A stretch of 64,000 nt of DNA from Bacillota bacterium (GTDB lineage: Bacteria > Bacillota > Clostridia > Tissierellales > Sedimentibacteraceae): assembly GCA_023386345.1 (NCBI GenBank), contig JAEWJT010000002.1, positions 1 to 64,000 of the forward strand, read 5' to 3'. Position numbers and translations under genes: made by a program. The notes under the pieces are model-generated. The model saw only the letters and a list, made by a program, of their open reading frames with translations, made no database searches and was not told the DNA's origin. Position 1 is the stretch's first letter; every line of letters starts with the position of its first letter. This document shows positions 49,826 to 59,580 of the stretch, in pieces.

Positions 49826-51115
49826 CTATGAATTTTTAATTTTCAGCTTTTTTTCTTCGTTTGATTCTTCTCTCTCACTTGCTTCTATTTCTTCACTTGT
49901 TCTTGTTAAGTCTTTCCATATAGTGTTTACATATTCAACACATTCGAAATATTTTTGAGTAACAATGTTTACTGATATACCAAGCTGCTCTGCATATGAA
50001 GCCATGTTTTTCCAATCTGCTTTTTCATATGATAGAACAAGCATATACAATAGACCAGATCTGCCCTCTTGCTTTGTCAAAGCAAGCTTAATTTCATCAG
50101 AAACAGATATTTCAGCAAGTGCCTCTTCCAATGAAACACTCATAAGTTTACCAAGAGTAGAAAACATACCGATTAAGTAAGCTTCTGATTTTGATATAGG
50201 CATATCCTTAGCAAATGTAAGTAGTTCCTCGGCAAATTTAGCTCTTAAGAATGAAATTCTTATCATTTCATCAGGCATACTTCCATCGTCTTGTTTGAAA
50301 CTAAGTAGATAAATCCACTGTTTTAGTTGTCCTAAGCCTAGTATAACCAAAGCCTGTTTTACTGATTTCGCTCTGTTTCTTAATGCAAAGTATGCAGAGT
50401 TTACAAGTTTTAACAAAGAGAATGTAAGAGTTACATCTCTTGAAATTATAGTTTCAATTTCATCAACATTAGGTTCATCTTTAGTAACGGCAATCATTAA
50501 TTGGAAGAAGTTACTCTGCATATGGTCTAGCTTGTGTACAGTTGTAGGAACCATCTCTGCAACATATGAACCCTGCATAAATGTAAATCCTAATTTTTTG
50601 GCTATTTTATAGCTATCTTCATCATCTACATTGTATGCAATCAAATCTTTATTGAAGCTTTTTCCTATATTAACTATATTTGGCAAGGACTCTCTATTTC
50701 CTGTTATGTTTACCTTTATAATATCAACCACATCTAGTATAGAAAAATATCGCAGTGCAAATTCAAAACCATTAATAGCAATACTATATCCTTTTTTCTT
50801 GTATTCATACACTTGACTTTGTGCCGCCGGATTGATAATAGTATCATCATCAATTTGAATTACAAGCTTTTGAGGTGAAAATATCTTTGGTATATTTCTA
50901 AGTAGTAAATTTGGGGTAAAATTTATAAATGCCATCTTTCCAGCTAAAAATTTATCACTATCTAATTGAGTTAAGAAATTCTCAATTGCTGAGGCAGCTT
51001 TAATATCTGTACTCTTACCCTGTGTATCATTTATCTTTTCTTTATATAATATCTCGTATCCTAAAACTTCTTGGTTTTCGTCTAAAATTGGCTGTCTTAC
51101 AATATATGCTTGCAT
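49826..51115 (-). CDS. EAL-HDOD signalling protein (YuxH-like), degenerate EAL
   Basis: A 429-residue protein. Residues 1-195 form an EAL-type domain (RQPILDENQEVLGYEILYK) in which the catalytic EAL reads EIL and the later Asp-Asp-Phe-Gly and Lys motifs are lost (SIAINGFEF, DIIKVNIT), so it cannot be a normal c-di-GMP phosphodiesterase. Residues 200-390 are an HDOD domain (VTLTFSLLKLVNSAYFALRN). The tail is charged (EEIEASEREESNEEKKLK). Relatives are linked to motility and signalling; the ligand is unknown. Confidence 0.88.
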   Translation of the reverse strand: MQAYIVRQPILDENQEVLGYEILYKEKINDTQGKSTDIKAASAIENFLTQLDSDKFLAGKMAFINFTPNLLLRNIPKIFSPQKLVIQIDDDTIINPAAQSQVYEYKKKGYSIAINGFEFALRYFSILDVVDIIKVNITGNRESLPNIVNIGKSFNKDLIAYNVDDEDSYKIAKKLGFTFMQGSYVAEMVPTTVHKLDHMQSNFFQLMIAVTKDEPNVDEIETIISRDVTLTFSLLKLVNSAYFALRNRAKSVKQALVILGLGQLKQWIYLLSFKQDDGSMPDEMIRISFLRAKFAEELLTFAKDMPISKSEAYLIGMFSTLGKLMSVSLEEALAEISVSDEIKLALTKQEGRSGLLYMLVLSYEKADWKNMASYAEQLGISVNIVTQKYFECVEYVNTIWKDLTRTSEEIEASEREESNEEKKLKIKNS

Positions 51116-51380
51116 ATAATCTTCCTCTCTTTATCTTTCAAGTAATAAAAACAATGCTTTACACTAAATAAATTATAATAAACCTTATTTAATTATATAA
51201 CATTTTCCTAATTTTTACAACAATAATAATTCCGTATACTAGATACAAATGTAAAATTATCTAATACGAATATTTTTATTAATGACTATATAATATATTT
51301 CGGCACGTTTTTAAAATAGTTAAGTGTATTTTATTGTGAAAACGATACTAATTTTAGATTGATTTTCAAATCAAAATAGC

Positions 51381-52979
51381 TTATTTCAAATTCACCAATA
51401 TTTTAGCAATCTCTGCTCTTGTTATTTCTTTATAGGGCTTAAAAGAACCATCAGGAAAGCCGTTTAATATACCTTTTGCTACGCAAAAGTCAATATATTG
51501 CTTTGACCATCTATCTTCATTTAAATCATAAAAATAGTTTTTTGCGTATACTGCATATCCTTTCAATGCTCTATACAAGCTAACTGCAACTTCTTCTCTT
51601 GTTATATAGTTTTTAGGGTTAAAGTAACCGCCGCTTCCTTTCATTATTCCATAAGAATACATAGTATTAATATAATTATACGCCCAGTTTGATGATTTAA
51701 CATCACGAAAAACGGATTTATCAACTACAACAGTTCCATATCCAAAAGCTCTTGACAAAACTGCTGCAAATTCTTCTCTTGTTATGTATTTTTCCGGTTC
51801 AAAGCTATTGATATCCGTACCTGTCATATAGCCCTTTGCTGTAGCTTCCCTTATTTCATTCTTTGCCCAAGAGTTTTTAGTATCATGATAGTACACTCCA
51901 TTTAGCCAATTTCTATAATTGTCCCATATTGAAGTGTCCTCCTGAGACAAGGCCCAGCTAGCACTTCCCCTTAGATTGTATTTTTCAACAAGAATTAATT
52001 TTTCTTTAAGTGATCTTTCATTCTCATAATACATTATATAATTTCCAATAGAAAATTTTTTACCAGAAAATGAATATGTTGCTCCTATTCTTCCAACAGA
52101 AAATTTAAGATAAGGAGTTCTATTATATGTATCGTAATATTCATCAGCTCCAAATGCTGATATTATGCTGCTAATGCTTCTAAGTACAACAGCTTCTCCG
52201 CCTCTTGCCTCTTTATCGTTCCAATATCTTCCATAAAAAGGAATTCCTAATACGATTTTTTGCGATGAAACATATTTCAGCATTGTTTTTATGCTATTTT
52301 CAACAAATACATAGCCAGCTACCGGACCTGATTTTGAACCCGGATAGCTCTGATCATAAGTCATGATTATAAATGTATCTACGTATTTATTAAGCTCTTC
52401 ATAATCATAAGAACCCGGCCAGTCTGTTTTTATGTCATTTGAATTTGCAGCTATTGCCATGGATAGCTCTTTCCCCTCTGGTAAAACTGAGCGAAGATAT
52501 TTTGTAAACTGAACAAAATTTTCTCTGTCATAGCTTACATCTTCGCCAGAGGTTCCATTGCCCGCTGTTAGATTTTCAATATCAATATTGACTCCATCAA
52601 GATTGTATTCTTTAACCACTGCTGCCACTGCGTTGCAGTATGCAATATAATTACTAAGAGCTTTCCGCCCTAAGTTCCTATCAAAATGATTGCTTATATA
52701 AGGAACAACCTTAATTCCTTTTTTGTGCATGTCCTCTATAAACTGCCTATCAATAATATTATTTATATCTATGCTTCCGTCACTTTTTATATTGAATAGA
52801 TTAGGCAGTACTACATCAACAGCTCCATTCGTCTTAGCTATTTGTGTCCTAAAATCCTTTGTAGTACCTTTGTACAGATATGTCATATTTACTCGATCAT
52901 TTGCAAATGTAATTTTATTCATACCTGTAATAATTATGCAGAGTATAAGCATAAAAGCTATTTGTTTTATTATTTTCAT
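51381..52979 (-). CDS. Secreted GH18 glycosidase with three SLH domains
   Basis: A 532-residue protein. A signal peptide covers residues 1-26. The glycosyl hydrolase 18 domain is at about 30-345, with the catalytic motif LDGVNIDIENL (Glu as acid/base) and a CotE/YaaH/YdhD-like layout. Three S-layer homology repeats follow (EKYITREEFAAVLSRAFGYG, NYITREEVAVSLYRAL, EITRAEIAKILVNL), which bind secondary wall polymer. It should hydrolyse peptidoglycan or chitin-like glycans while held on the cell wall, possibly in sporulation or germination. Confidence 0.92.
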   Translation of the reverse strand: MKIIKQIAFMLILCIIITGMNKITFANDRVNMTYLYKGTTKDFRTQIAKTNGAVDVVLPNLFNIKSDGSIDINNIIDRQFIEDMHKKGIKVVPYISNHFDRNLGRKALSNYIAYCNAVAAVVKEYNLDGVNIDIENLTAGNGTSGEDVSYDRENFVQFTKYLRSVLPEGKELSMAIAANSNDIKTDWPGSYDYEELNKYVDTFIIMTYDQSYPGSKSGPVAGYVFVENSIKTMLKYVSSQKIVLGIPFYGRYWNDKEARGGEAVVLRSISSIISAFGADEYYDTYNRTPYLKFSVGRIGATYSFSGKKFSIGNYIMYYENERSLKEKLILVEKYNLRGSASWALSQEDTSIWDNYRNWLNGVYYHDTKNSWAKNEIREATAKGYMTGTDINSFEPEKYITREEFAAVLSRAFGYGTVVVDKSVFRDVKSSNWAYNYINTMYSYGIMKGSGGYFNPKNYITREEVAVSLYRALKGYAVYAKNYFYDLNEDRWSKQYIDFCVAKGILNGFPDGSFKPYKEITRAEIAKILVNLK

Positions 52980-53071
52980 ATGTAAATTTCTCCGATATGT
53001 ATACTTGATTAATATAATTTATTATACTATCATTAAAATTACAAGTCTTTAAATATGGAAATAAAACAAAA

Positions 53072-53105
53072 AACCAACAAAAATGCAAGTGCATTCCTGT
53101 TGGTT
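53072..53105 (-). terminator. Terminator of the YtvI-like gene
   Basis: AACCAACA (53072-53079) and TGTTGGTT (53098-53105) with a further inner ATGCA/TGCAT pair. On the minus strand it is followed by TTTTTTG. Confidence 0.88.
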
Positions 53106-53120
53106 GATAAGTTAATCTGT

Positions 53121-54200
53121 TTAATTTATTTTAAAAAACTTTATAGTTTTATTTCTACTCAAATGAAGTAATAAAGAAATTGTTATCGGCATTCCAAACA
53201 ATCCGATTGCTCCAAATAATTTTGCTCCAACAAACATACTCATCAAGCTTACAATTGGATGCAGACCCATTTGCTTTCCTATAAATTTAGGCTCTACAAT
53301 ATTTCTAATAACTGTAATAATTAAATACAATACCAACAACGATACAGCTCTTGTCACATTGCCTTGTATAGCAGTTATAAGAGCCCAAGGAATCATAACA
53401 GTACCAGTTCCCAATACAGGCAATATATCAACTATTGCTACAATGGAAGCAATAAAAATTGCGTTTTCTATTCTAATTATTGAAAGACCTATTGATAATT
53501 CTACAAATGTTATGCTCATAATCAAAATATATGAGCGTATGACAACAAACAAGGTATTGATTATATAATCTTTTATGTTTAAAACAATAGCTTTTGTCTT
53601 ACCAGATAACTGTCTAAACATAAATTTAGACAAGTTCTCATAATCACTTGCAATAAAAAATGTAGAAATAAGAGTTATCAATACTTTAACAAATAAAGCA
53701 GGTAGCGAAGATGCTTTAACAGATAAGAATGTCACTGCTTTCATTGAAATACTTGTTATCGATTGTCCCAAGCCTTTAATAGTTTGATTAAACATATCAT
53801 TTACATTTTCTAAATATGTAGGATCTAGCTGTAAAATTAAATCCTCTATCTTATTAAAGCTTAGCTCTAAAGCTGGTTGTATACGTAAGTAGTATAAACT
53901 TGGTAATTTATAAATTAAGTCAAGAGCTGTATAAAATAGCTTTATACCAAGAATAGAAAGCAAAAGTCCAATTGTTAAATAAAATATAAGCACTAATAAA
54001 ATTGCCACAATTTTATATGGGATTTTTAGTTTAGATGCTATAAAATTTGCCGGCTTTCTAATAAGATATGCGACTACAAATGCAAATAAAAATGGCGAAA
54101 CCAAGCCTAAACCATATTTTACAATTACAAAAACAATAGACAAAATTAGGGCAAGATATGCAAAATTTATTAAAAATTTCTTTCTATTTTCGTACTCCAA
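53121..54200 (-). CDS. AI-2E/YtvI-family membrane protein
   Basis: A 359-residue polytopic protein of the AI-2E (UPF0118) family, closest in length and layout to the sporulation permease YtvI. It has about eight helices; the signature VDILPVLGTGTVMIPWAL and the late VEPKFIGKQMGLHPIVSL are visible. No ATG fits: GGAGGTG points to a TTG start at 54200 (MEYENRKKF), 7 nt downstream. YtvI is needed for normal sporulation in Bacillus, by an unknown mechanism. Confidence 0.87.
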   Translation of the reverse strand: MEYENRKKFLINFAYLALILSIVFVIVKYGLGLVSPFLFAFVVAYLIRKPANFIASKLKIPYKIVAILLVLIFYLTIGLLLSILGIKLFYTALDLIYKLPSLYYLRIQPALELSFNKIEDLILQLDPTYLENVNDMFNQTIKGLGQSITSISMKAVTFLSVKASSLPALFVKVLITLISTFFIASDYENLSKFMFRQLSGKTKAIVLNIKDYIINTLFVVIRSYILIMSITFVELSIGLSIIRIENAIFIASIVAIVDILPVLGTGTVMIPWALITAIQGNVTRAVSLLVLYLIITVIRNIVEPKFIGKQMGLHPIVSLMSMFVGAKLFGAIGLFGMPITISLLLHLSRNKTIKFFKIN

Positions 54201-54311
54201 ATAAAAACACCTCCAAAGTGTATGTAAGCTGTATCTTATAATATTAACACAAAAAAACAATTATAACAAGAAATTTATAATTGTTTTATGATAATTCTTT
54301 AATTTTACAAA

Positions 54312-56528
54312 TTAACAGTTTAAATTATCCTTAGATATAATTTTTTCAAATTCAGCTACAGATACAGGTATTGAATAAAAGAAACCTTGAGCTATGTCGC
54401 ATCCCGCTTTTTTCAAAAATGAAACATGTTCTTTAGTCTCTACTCCTTCAGCAACACTGAAAATTCCTAATGTCCTTATCATCGATAAGATGCTGGTGAT
54501 AAGCTTTTCGCCCTTTTCATCAATATCTTCCAAAAAGCTTTTATCAATTTTTATAAAATCCACCGGAAGATCCTTTATTGCACCCAAAGACGAATATCCT
54601 CTGCCAAAATCATCTATGGAAACTAAGAAGCCCTCGTTTTTTATTTTCTTCATAATATCTATAAGCTTATCAATATCTTCAAATATAGCACTCTCCACAA
54701 GCTCAATTTCAATATGTTCAGGCTTTATATTATACTTTTGCGCTATTCTCTTTAAATTAAACGCAAGCTCCCTATTAACTAAATCAACTCTTGAAATATT
54801 GATAGAAATAGGTACAATAGATATTTCAGAGGAGTTTGTACTCCATTCAGAAATTATTTTACAAACCTTCTCGAACATGTATAAATCAAGCTTTCTTATG
54901 AATCCATTTCGTTCAAAAACGGGTATGAAATCATCAGGCTTAATAATACCCACACCGGGCTTATTCCATCTAACTAATGCCTCCGCTCCAAATATTTCTT
55001 CCGTTATCAACGAATATTTAGGTTGGAGATAAACTTCAAACTCTCCGTTTTCAAGTGCTCTTTCCATAGCATTTTCTATTTTCTTTTCTTTCAGAATGTC
55101 TATTCTATTTTCTTCCTCAAAGAAATGATACCAAACATAATTTTGTCTTTTGGCGATACTTTTTGAGATGCCGCTTCTATCACTTACAACTCTAATGCCT
55201 AAGGATTTATCAAAATTAGCGTATATGCCTGCTACAATTTCAATATTATATGTATCAAAACAACCTTTTATATTTTTTATTATAGTTTCAAGTCTTTCTA
55301 TAATTATCTCATTGCTTTCATATTTCATCAATATGTTGAATTTGTCACCCGAAATACGACAAAAAGTTTCATCTGCTGAAATATTTATCTCAATCGCTTT
55401 AGCAATGCACTGCAAAACAGTATTTCCAATCTTATAACCATAAATATCATTTATAACCTTAAATTTTATGACATCCATCATAATCATTGCAAAATTGGTA
55501 TTTGCATTTTTAGCAATAATTCCCTTTGCATCACGATTAAATTTCTGCCAATTTGAGCACTGTGCCACCTCATCAAAATAAGCGAGTCTTACTAATGCTT
55601 TATTATTTTTTTTCAAAGCTATATAAATTATCGCACTAACTACCAAAACAGAAATAATTATTATAATTATCATGTTTATGAGTCCTATTATTAGTCTTTT
55701 AGAGCTTTCTGATATTGCAGCGTCTGGAACAACAGACAGTATATACCAATCGTTTACCCCCACCTTTGAATAACATAACTGTCTTTTAGCTCCATCTCTG
55801 ATAAATTCAAGGGATCCTGATTTTCCTTGAATTATCTCGCTTTTCAATTTATCTATCTTTTCTCTATCAGTCCCATATTTATCCATAAACTCAAACAAAT
55901 TATCAAAGCGACCAATGCTATTAGGATTAGTTGTATTTACAACAGCTCTCCCATCAGCATTTATAATATATGAATATCCTTGACCTTCAAACGCTTCAAA
56001 TTTTAGGCTTTCAGAAAAATCTTCCTGTGTTTTTGTCGCAAAAACAACAGCTACAATTTTATCTCTTTGATAAATAGGAGCTGCATAAACATTAATTTCT
56101 TTTCCATCATTTGTATCTATAATTCTATCAGATACGTTGCTTTCGCCATTTATTGCTTTTTTAAAATATTCTCTATGAGATAAATTAGGACTTATTTTAT
56201 CTGTACTTAAAGCCTTTCCATCAGGTAAAATTATACCAAGGGTTTTAAATGGCTTGCCTATAAATTTATTCAATTGAGATAAGGATTTTTGCGAATCAAA
56301 ATTATTATTACTTGAAATAAAAGCAGATATAGTTTTAATTGACTCTAGATCAGATTCAATTATTTTTTCAATACTTTCAGCACTTTTACGAGACAACTCC
56401 ATCAGATAGTTGTTTTTTTCTTTATTAAGACCAGTGATAGCCCTATTAACGAAGCTGTAACTCATAGATATTATAAAAATTAATATTATAACTACTAAAG
56501 ATATATTAAACTTCTCTTTATTATCCAT
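54312..56528 (-). CDS. Membrane c-di-GMP phosphodiesterase (dCACHE - degenerate GGDEF - EAL)
   Basis: A 738-residue protein. An N-terminal helix, an extracellular dCACHE-type sensor (about 30-275) and a second helix (about 282-305) are followed by a GGDEF-type domain whose active site reads RISGDKF instead of GGDEF, so cyclase activity is unlikely. The EAL domain keeps all key motifs: GAEALVRW, SINISRVDL, IELVESAI, SIDDFGRGYSSLG, FIKIDKSF, AEGVET and AQGFFYS. It probably degrades c-di-GMP in response to an extracellular ligand. Confidence 0.93.
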   Translation of the reverse strand: MDNKEKFNISLVVIILIFIISMSYSFVNRAITGLNKEKNNYLMELSRKSAESIEKIIESDLESIKTISAFISSNNNFDSQKSLSQLNKFIGKPFKTLGIILPDGKALSTDKISPNLSHREYFKKAINGESNVSDRIIDTNDGKEINVYAAPIYQRDKIVAVVFATKTQEDFSESLKFEAFEGQGYSYIINADGRAVVNTTNPNSIGRFDNLFEFMDKYGTDREKIDKLKSEIIQGKSGSLEFIRDGAKRQLCYSKVGVNDWYILSVVPDAAISESSKRLIIGLINMIIIIIISVLVVSAIIYIALKKNNKALVRLAYFDEVAQCSNWQKFNRDAKGIIAKNANTNFAMIMMDVIKFKVINDIYGYKIGNTVLQCIAKAIEINISADETFCRISGDKFNILMKYESNEIIIERLETIIKNIKGCFDTYNIEIVAGIYANFDKSLGIRVVSDRSGISKSIAKRQNYVWYHFFEEENRIDILKEKKIENAMERALENGEFEVYLQPKYSLITEEIFGAEALVRWNKPGVGIIKPDDFIPVFERNGFIRKLDLYMFEKVCKIISEWSTNSSEISIVPISINISRVDLVNRELAFNLKRIAQKYNIKPEHIEIELVESAIFEDIDKLIDIMKKIKNEGFLVSIDDFGRGYSSLGAIKDLPVDFIKIDKSFLEDIDEKGEKLITSILSMIRTLGIFSVAEGVETKEHVSFLKKAGCDIAQGFFYSIPVSVAEFEKIISKDNLNC

Positions 56529-56607
56529 GCAATGTACTATCCCCTTCCTGTTATTTTGTCATTAACCTTGCTGTCTAAATTGACCCCATAAAACTATCCT
56601 TAAAAAT

Positions 56608-56652
56608 AATGGCAGCATTTAGGTATATAAACTATACAAAAACACCGCCATT
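56608..56652 (-). terminator. Weak terminator after the lipoprotein gene
   Basis: AATGGC (56608-56613) and GCCATT (56647-56652) enclose a GTATA/TATAC inner stem. On the minus strand it is followed by ATTTTTA. Confidence 0.5.
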
Positions 56653-56668
56653 AAATGTTGTTATAATA

Positions 56669-57310
56669 TTACTTTACAGTGCTTATTTTACTTACAATTT
56701 CATTAGCTTGATCAGCTAAAGCTGGAACATATGTAACCGCAAACACTATCATTCTGTCTTCAAGTTTGTGACAATACATATCTTGCATTACCACTCCCCC
56801 AAAACCTGACATCGAGAATTTATAGAATTCCTTGCCAGCTATATTCACTTTTTCTTCTTTAAGCAATTCATAGCCTAAGCTTTTATCTTCAAATACAGGC
56901 TTCATTGCAGTGTCTAAGTAAGCTTTCTCATCAAGCTTTGTTCCGCCTACGCTCATAGCTAAGTTCTCATAAGTTAATTGAATGTTAAGCGAACCATCAT
57001 CATTTTTTACTAAGAAATCATAAGCGAGCTTAAGTTCTGCTGCCTTATTCATTGCACTTTCAAGCTTTTCATCATCTGCATACAATCCAGCATTTCCTTG
57101 CTTTATTAACTCTTTGATCTCATCTTGAGTTGCTATTTTAAGATTCTCTGGGAATTCAAATCTCAAATTTGACCACTCGTTTGTAAATACCATTCCATTA
57201 AAGCTACCTGTTTTAAAAGTTGATTTTGCCCCTGAATTGTTGCAAGCAGTCATAGCAAACATTGCAACTATCATAAGAATTATTATACTTTTTCTAAAAA
57301 TCTTTTTCAT
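56669..57310 (-). CDS. Uncharacterised lipoprotein
   Basis: A 213-residue lipoprotein. The start at 57310 (MKKIFRKSIIILMIVAM) has GGAGG 4 nt upstream and gives a clear signal with lipobox MTAC (Cys near 23); the open frame runs 47 codons further up but overlaps mnmA and looks non-coding. The mature part is a soluble alpha/beta domain (NEWSNLRFEFPENLKIA), with no match I recognise. It follows mnmA. Confidence 0.82.
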   Translation of the reverse strand: MKKIFRKSIIILMIVAMFAMTACNNSGAKSTFKTGSFNGMVFTNEWSNLRFEFPENLKIATQDEIKELIKQGNAGLYADDEKLESAMNKAAELKLAYDFLVKNDDGSLNIQLTYENLAMSVGGTKLDEKAYLDTAMKPVFEDKSLGYELLKEEKVNIAGKEFYKFSMSGFGGVVMQDMYCHKLEDRMIVFAVTYVPALADQANEIVSKISTVK

Positions 57311-57428
57311 TTTGCCTCCAAATTTTATGTTTATCAAATTTTGTAAAAATTTGATATATATGATTATACAGTGTCTAAAAGATTTTTGCAAGACTTTATT
57401 GTTAATTTTTTTGCTAAATTTCCATTTT

Positions 57429-58505
57429 TTACTTGAATATTGTTCCACCACCGACTACTATGTCGCCATCATAAAATACTGCAGCCTGACCAGTAGTTAT
57501 CGCACGCTGTGGTTCGTCAAATACTACTCTTACGCTTTCTTCATCATGAGGGTAAATAGTAGCAGATTTTTCAACCTGTCTATATCTTATCTTAGCTTTT
57601 ATCTTTATTGCTTGTGTCAGTTTATCAAAAGCAATCCAATTCAAGTTATTAACGTAAAACTCTGTCCCATATAGACCATTTTCATCGCTTAGAGTAATCG
57701 TATTTTTTTGCATATCCTTGCTTTTTACGTATAAAGGCGTCTCATGAGCGATACCGAGTCCTTTTCTCTGACCTGTTGTGTATCCTAGCAAGCCCTTATG
57801 CTTTCCAAGCACCTTTCCATTTGTATCTATGAAGTTTCCCTCAGGATACTTTCTATTTGTATATCCCTCTATAAATTTTTTGTAATCTCCATCAACAACG
57901 AAACAAATATCTTGGCTCTCGTGCTTATCGGCATTTATAAATTCCTGCTCCTGAGCAATTTGTCTTACCTCTGATTTTTTAAGTCCTCCAAGTGGAAACA
58001 GGGTATGTGCAAGCTGATCTTGTGTCATAGCATACAAAACATAGCTTTGATCCTTAGTTTCATCAACACCTTTTTTTAATAAATATCTGCCTGTAGCCTC
58101 ATCTTTTTCAATTCTAACATAATGTCCTGTGGCTATATAATCGAATTCAAGTTCTTTTGCTCTCATATAAAGCTTTTCAAATTTAATATATATATTGCAA
58201 TCTATACAAGGATTAGGAGTTAAGCCATTTTCATAAGACTCAACAAATCTCTTAATTACCTTTTCTTCAAAATCATCCTTAAAATTGAACACATAATAAG
58301 GCATTTTAAGTTTAAATGCAACGCTTCTTGCATCCTCAACATCATCTAAAGAACAGCAAGTTTTTTCTCTGCTAACTAAAACATCTTCATTATTGAACAA
58401 TTTCATAGTGACTCCTATGCAATCGTATTTTTCTTCTGATAATAAATAAGCAGCAACAGCACTGTCAACTCCGCCACTCATGGCAACTATAACTTTTTTG
58501 TTCAT
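57429..58505 (-). CDS. mnmA: tRNA-specific 2-thiouridylase MnmA
   Basis: A 358-residue enzyme that puts sulfur on U34 of Lys, Glu and Gln tRNAs. The PP-loop is AMSGGVDSAVAAYLL. The catalytic cysteines appear as NPCIDCN near residue 100 and the persulfide Cys in SQDICFVVDG. A REKTCCSLDDVEDAR segment with two Cys is typical of the clostridial/fusobacterial subtype. The start is the ATG at 58505, 7 nt after GGAGG; the ATG at 58511 is too close to it. Confidence 0.95.
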   Translation of the reverse strand: MNKKVIVAMSGGVDSAVAAYLLSEEKYDCIGVTMKLFNNEDVLVSREKTCCSLDDVEDARSVAFKLKMPYYVFNFKDDFEEKVIKRFVESYENGLTPNPCIDCNIYIKFEKLYMRAKELEFDYIATGHYVRIEKDEATGRYLLKKGVDETKDQSYVLYAMTQDQLAHTLFPLGGLKKSEVRQIAQEQEFINADKHESQDICFVVDGDYKKFIEGYTNRKYPEGNFIDTNGKVLGKHKGLLGYTTGQRKGLGIAHETPLYVKSKDMQKNTITLSDENGLYGTEFYVNNLNWIAFDKLTQAIKIKAKIRYRQVEKSATIYPHDEESVRVVFDEPQRAITTGQAAVFYDGDIVVGGGTIFK

Positions 58506-58547
58506 ATTCATTCCTCCAAAAATTTATTATAGCATATTTTTAGAAAT

Positions 58548-59423
58548 TTACAAACAAATTTCGTATAAATACATATTACTTAATTTTCCAACACGTTTTA
58601 CTGCTCCAACATAATTTAAAACATTTAATGCTGTTTGTGATGATTTTAAGTTCAATTTTGTGTGTTTAGCATAGTCCTTTGTTGTAAAGCGAGATGGCAG
58701 ACTCTCTGGTAAAAATTGAATATAGCCGTTTGCACCACTAACACAAACTATATCCACTATGTCATTTGGCACTCTTTCACACCTAGTCGAACCTCTTTTT
58801 TTGTCTATGTTCCAACCATTTAAATAACGATATTCTGTAATATCAAGAAAAACAAAGCAAAAGCTAAGCTTAGGATTTATCAGCTGCTGCTTAATTTTAT
58901 ACAGCTCAAAAAATGTATCATATATTTTCCCAATTTTGGGGCTTTTCCTCTTTTTACTAACTTCTCCGGTATCCTTATCAATCCAGCAAAGCCATTTAGT
59001 TTTAGCTATAGGATAAACAACTGTAACTTCTGTAATTTCTTCAAGTCCAAGAAAAGCATCCAGCTTCTTTCTAAGGAGATTAAATGCTCTGGTTTGAATT
59101 TCAATAATTTTATTTTCAGAAACTATGTCTGCAACATATCTTCCAATTTTTATTTCTTGATTTTCAATACGAGGTTCAAAATATTGCTTTAATACAGCAT
59201 GCAAATTTTTTTCGCTAAGTGTACCTATTTTATATTTTAATTCATATTCTTCGCTCTCTTCTTTTAACAAAGTCTCTGAACCATCTTTTTCAAAAGAAGC
59301 TTTTTCTTCTGCATAAAAAGAATTTAAAACCTGAGCATTAATATTTTTCTTATTTTTATCACCATCATACTTTCTAGCAACAGTATTACGAGCCTCACAA
59401 AATCTTTCCTTGTCCACAATCAT
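58548..59423 (-). CDS. Hypothetical protein: nuclease-like core plus winged helix
   Basis: A 291-residue protein I cannot name. Residues about 70-125 read GTLSEKNLHAVLKQYFEPR, GRYVADIVSENKIIEIQTRAF, which resembles a PD-(D/E)XK nuclease core (Glu, then Asp, then Glu-x-Gln in place of Glu-x-Lys). Residues about 240-291 (FTTKDYAKHTKLNLKSSQTA) look like a winged helix. There is no signal peptide. AGGA lies 11 nt before the ATG. It is upstream of mnmA, separated by about 40 bp, so it may be in the same transcript. Confidence 0.7.
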   Translation of the reverse strand: MIVDKERFCEARNTVARKYDGDKNKKNINAQVLNSFYAEEKASFEKDGSETLLKEESEEYELKYKIGTLSEKNLHAVLKQYFEPRIENQEIKIGRYVADIVSENKIIEIQTRAFNLLRKKLDAFLGLEEITEVTVVYPIAKTKWLCWIDKDTGEVSKKRKSPKIGKIYDTFFELYKIKQQLINPKLSFCFVFLDITEYRYLNGWNIDKKRGSTRCERVPNDIVDIVCVSGANGYIQFLPESLPSRFTTKDYAKHTKLNLKSSQTALNVLNYVGAVKRVGKLSNMYLYEICL

Positions 59424-59511
59424 AAGTATAATTATCCTATCTATGTAATTTTGTCGACTTTATTATATATTATTTATTTGCTATTATCAAGATGTTATGT
59501 AAATTATAAGT

Positions 59512-59547
59512 AAAAACCGTTCTGACTGCATAATCAGAACGGTTTTT
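59512..59547. terminator. Strong bidirectional terminator
   Basis: A 14-bp perfect stem (59512-59525 with 59534-59547), an 8-nt loop and flanking A and T runs. It ends the large surface-protein gene on the minus strand. Confidence 0.95.
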
Positions 59548-59580
59548 ATTTTAAATCTTATTTTTAGGTCTCTTTAGCTC

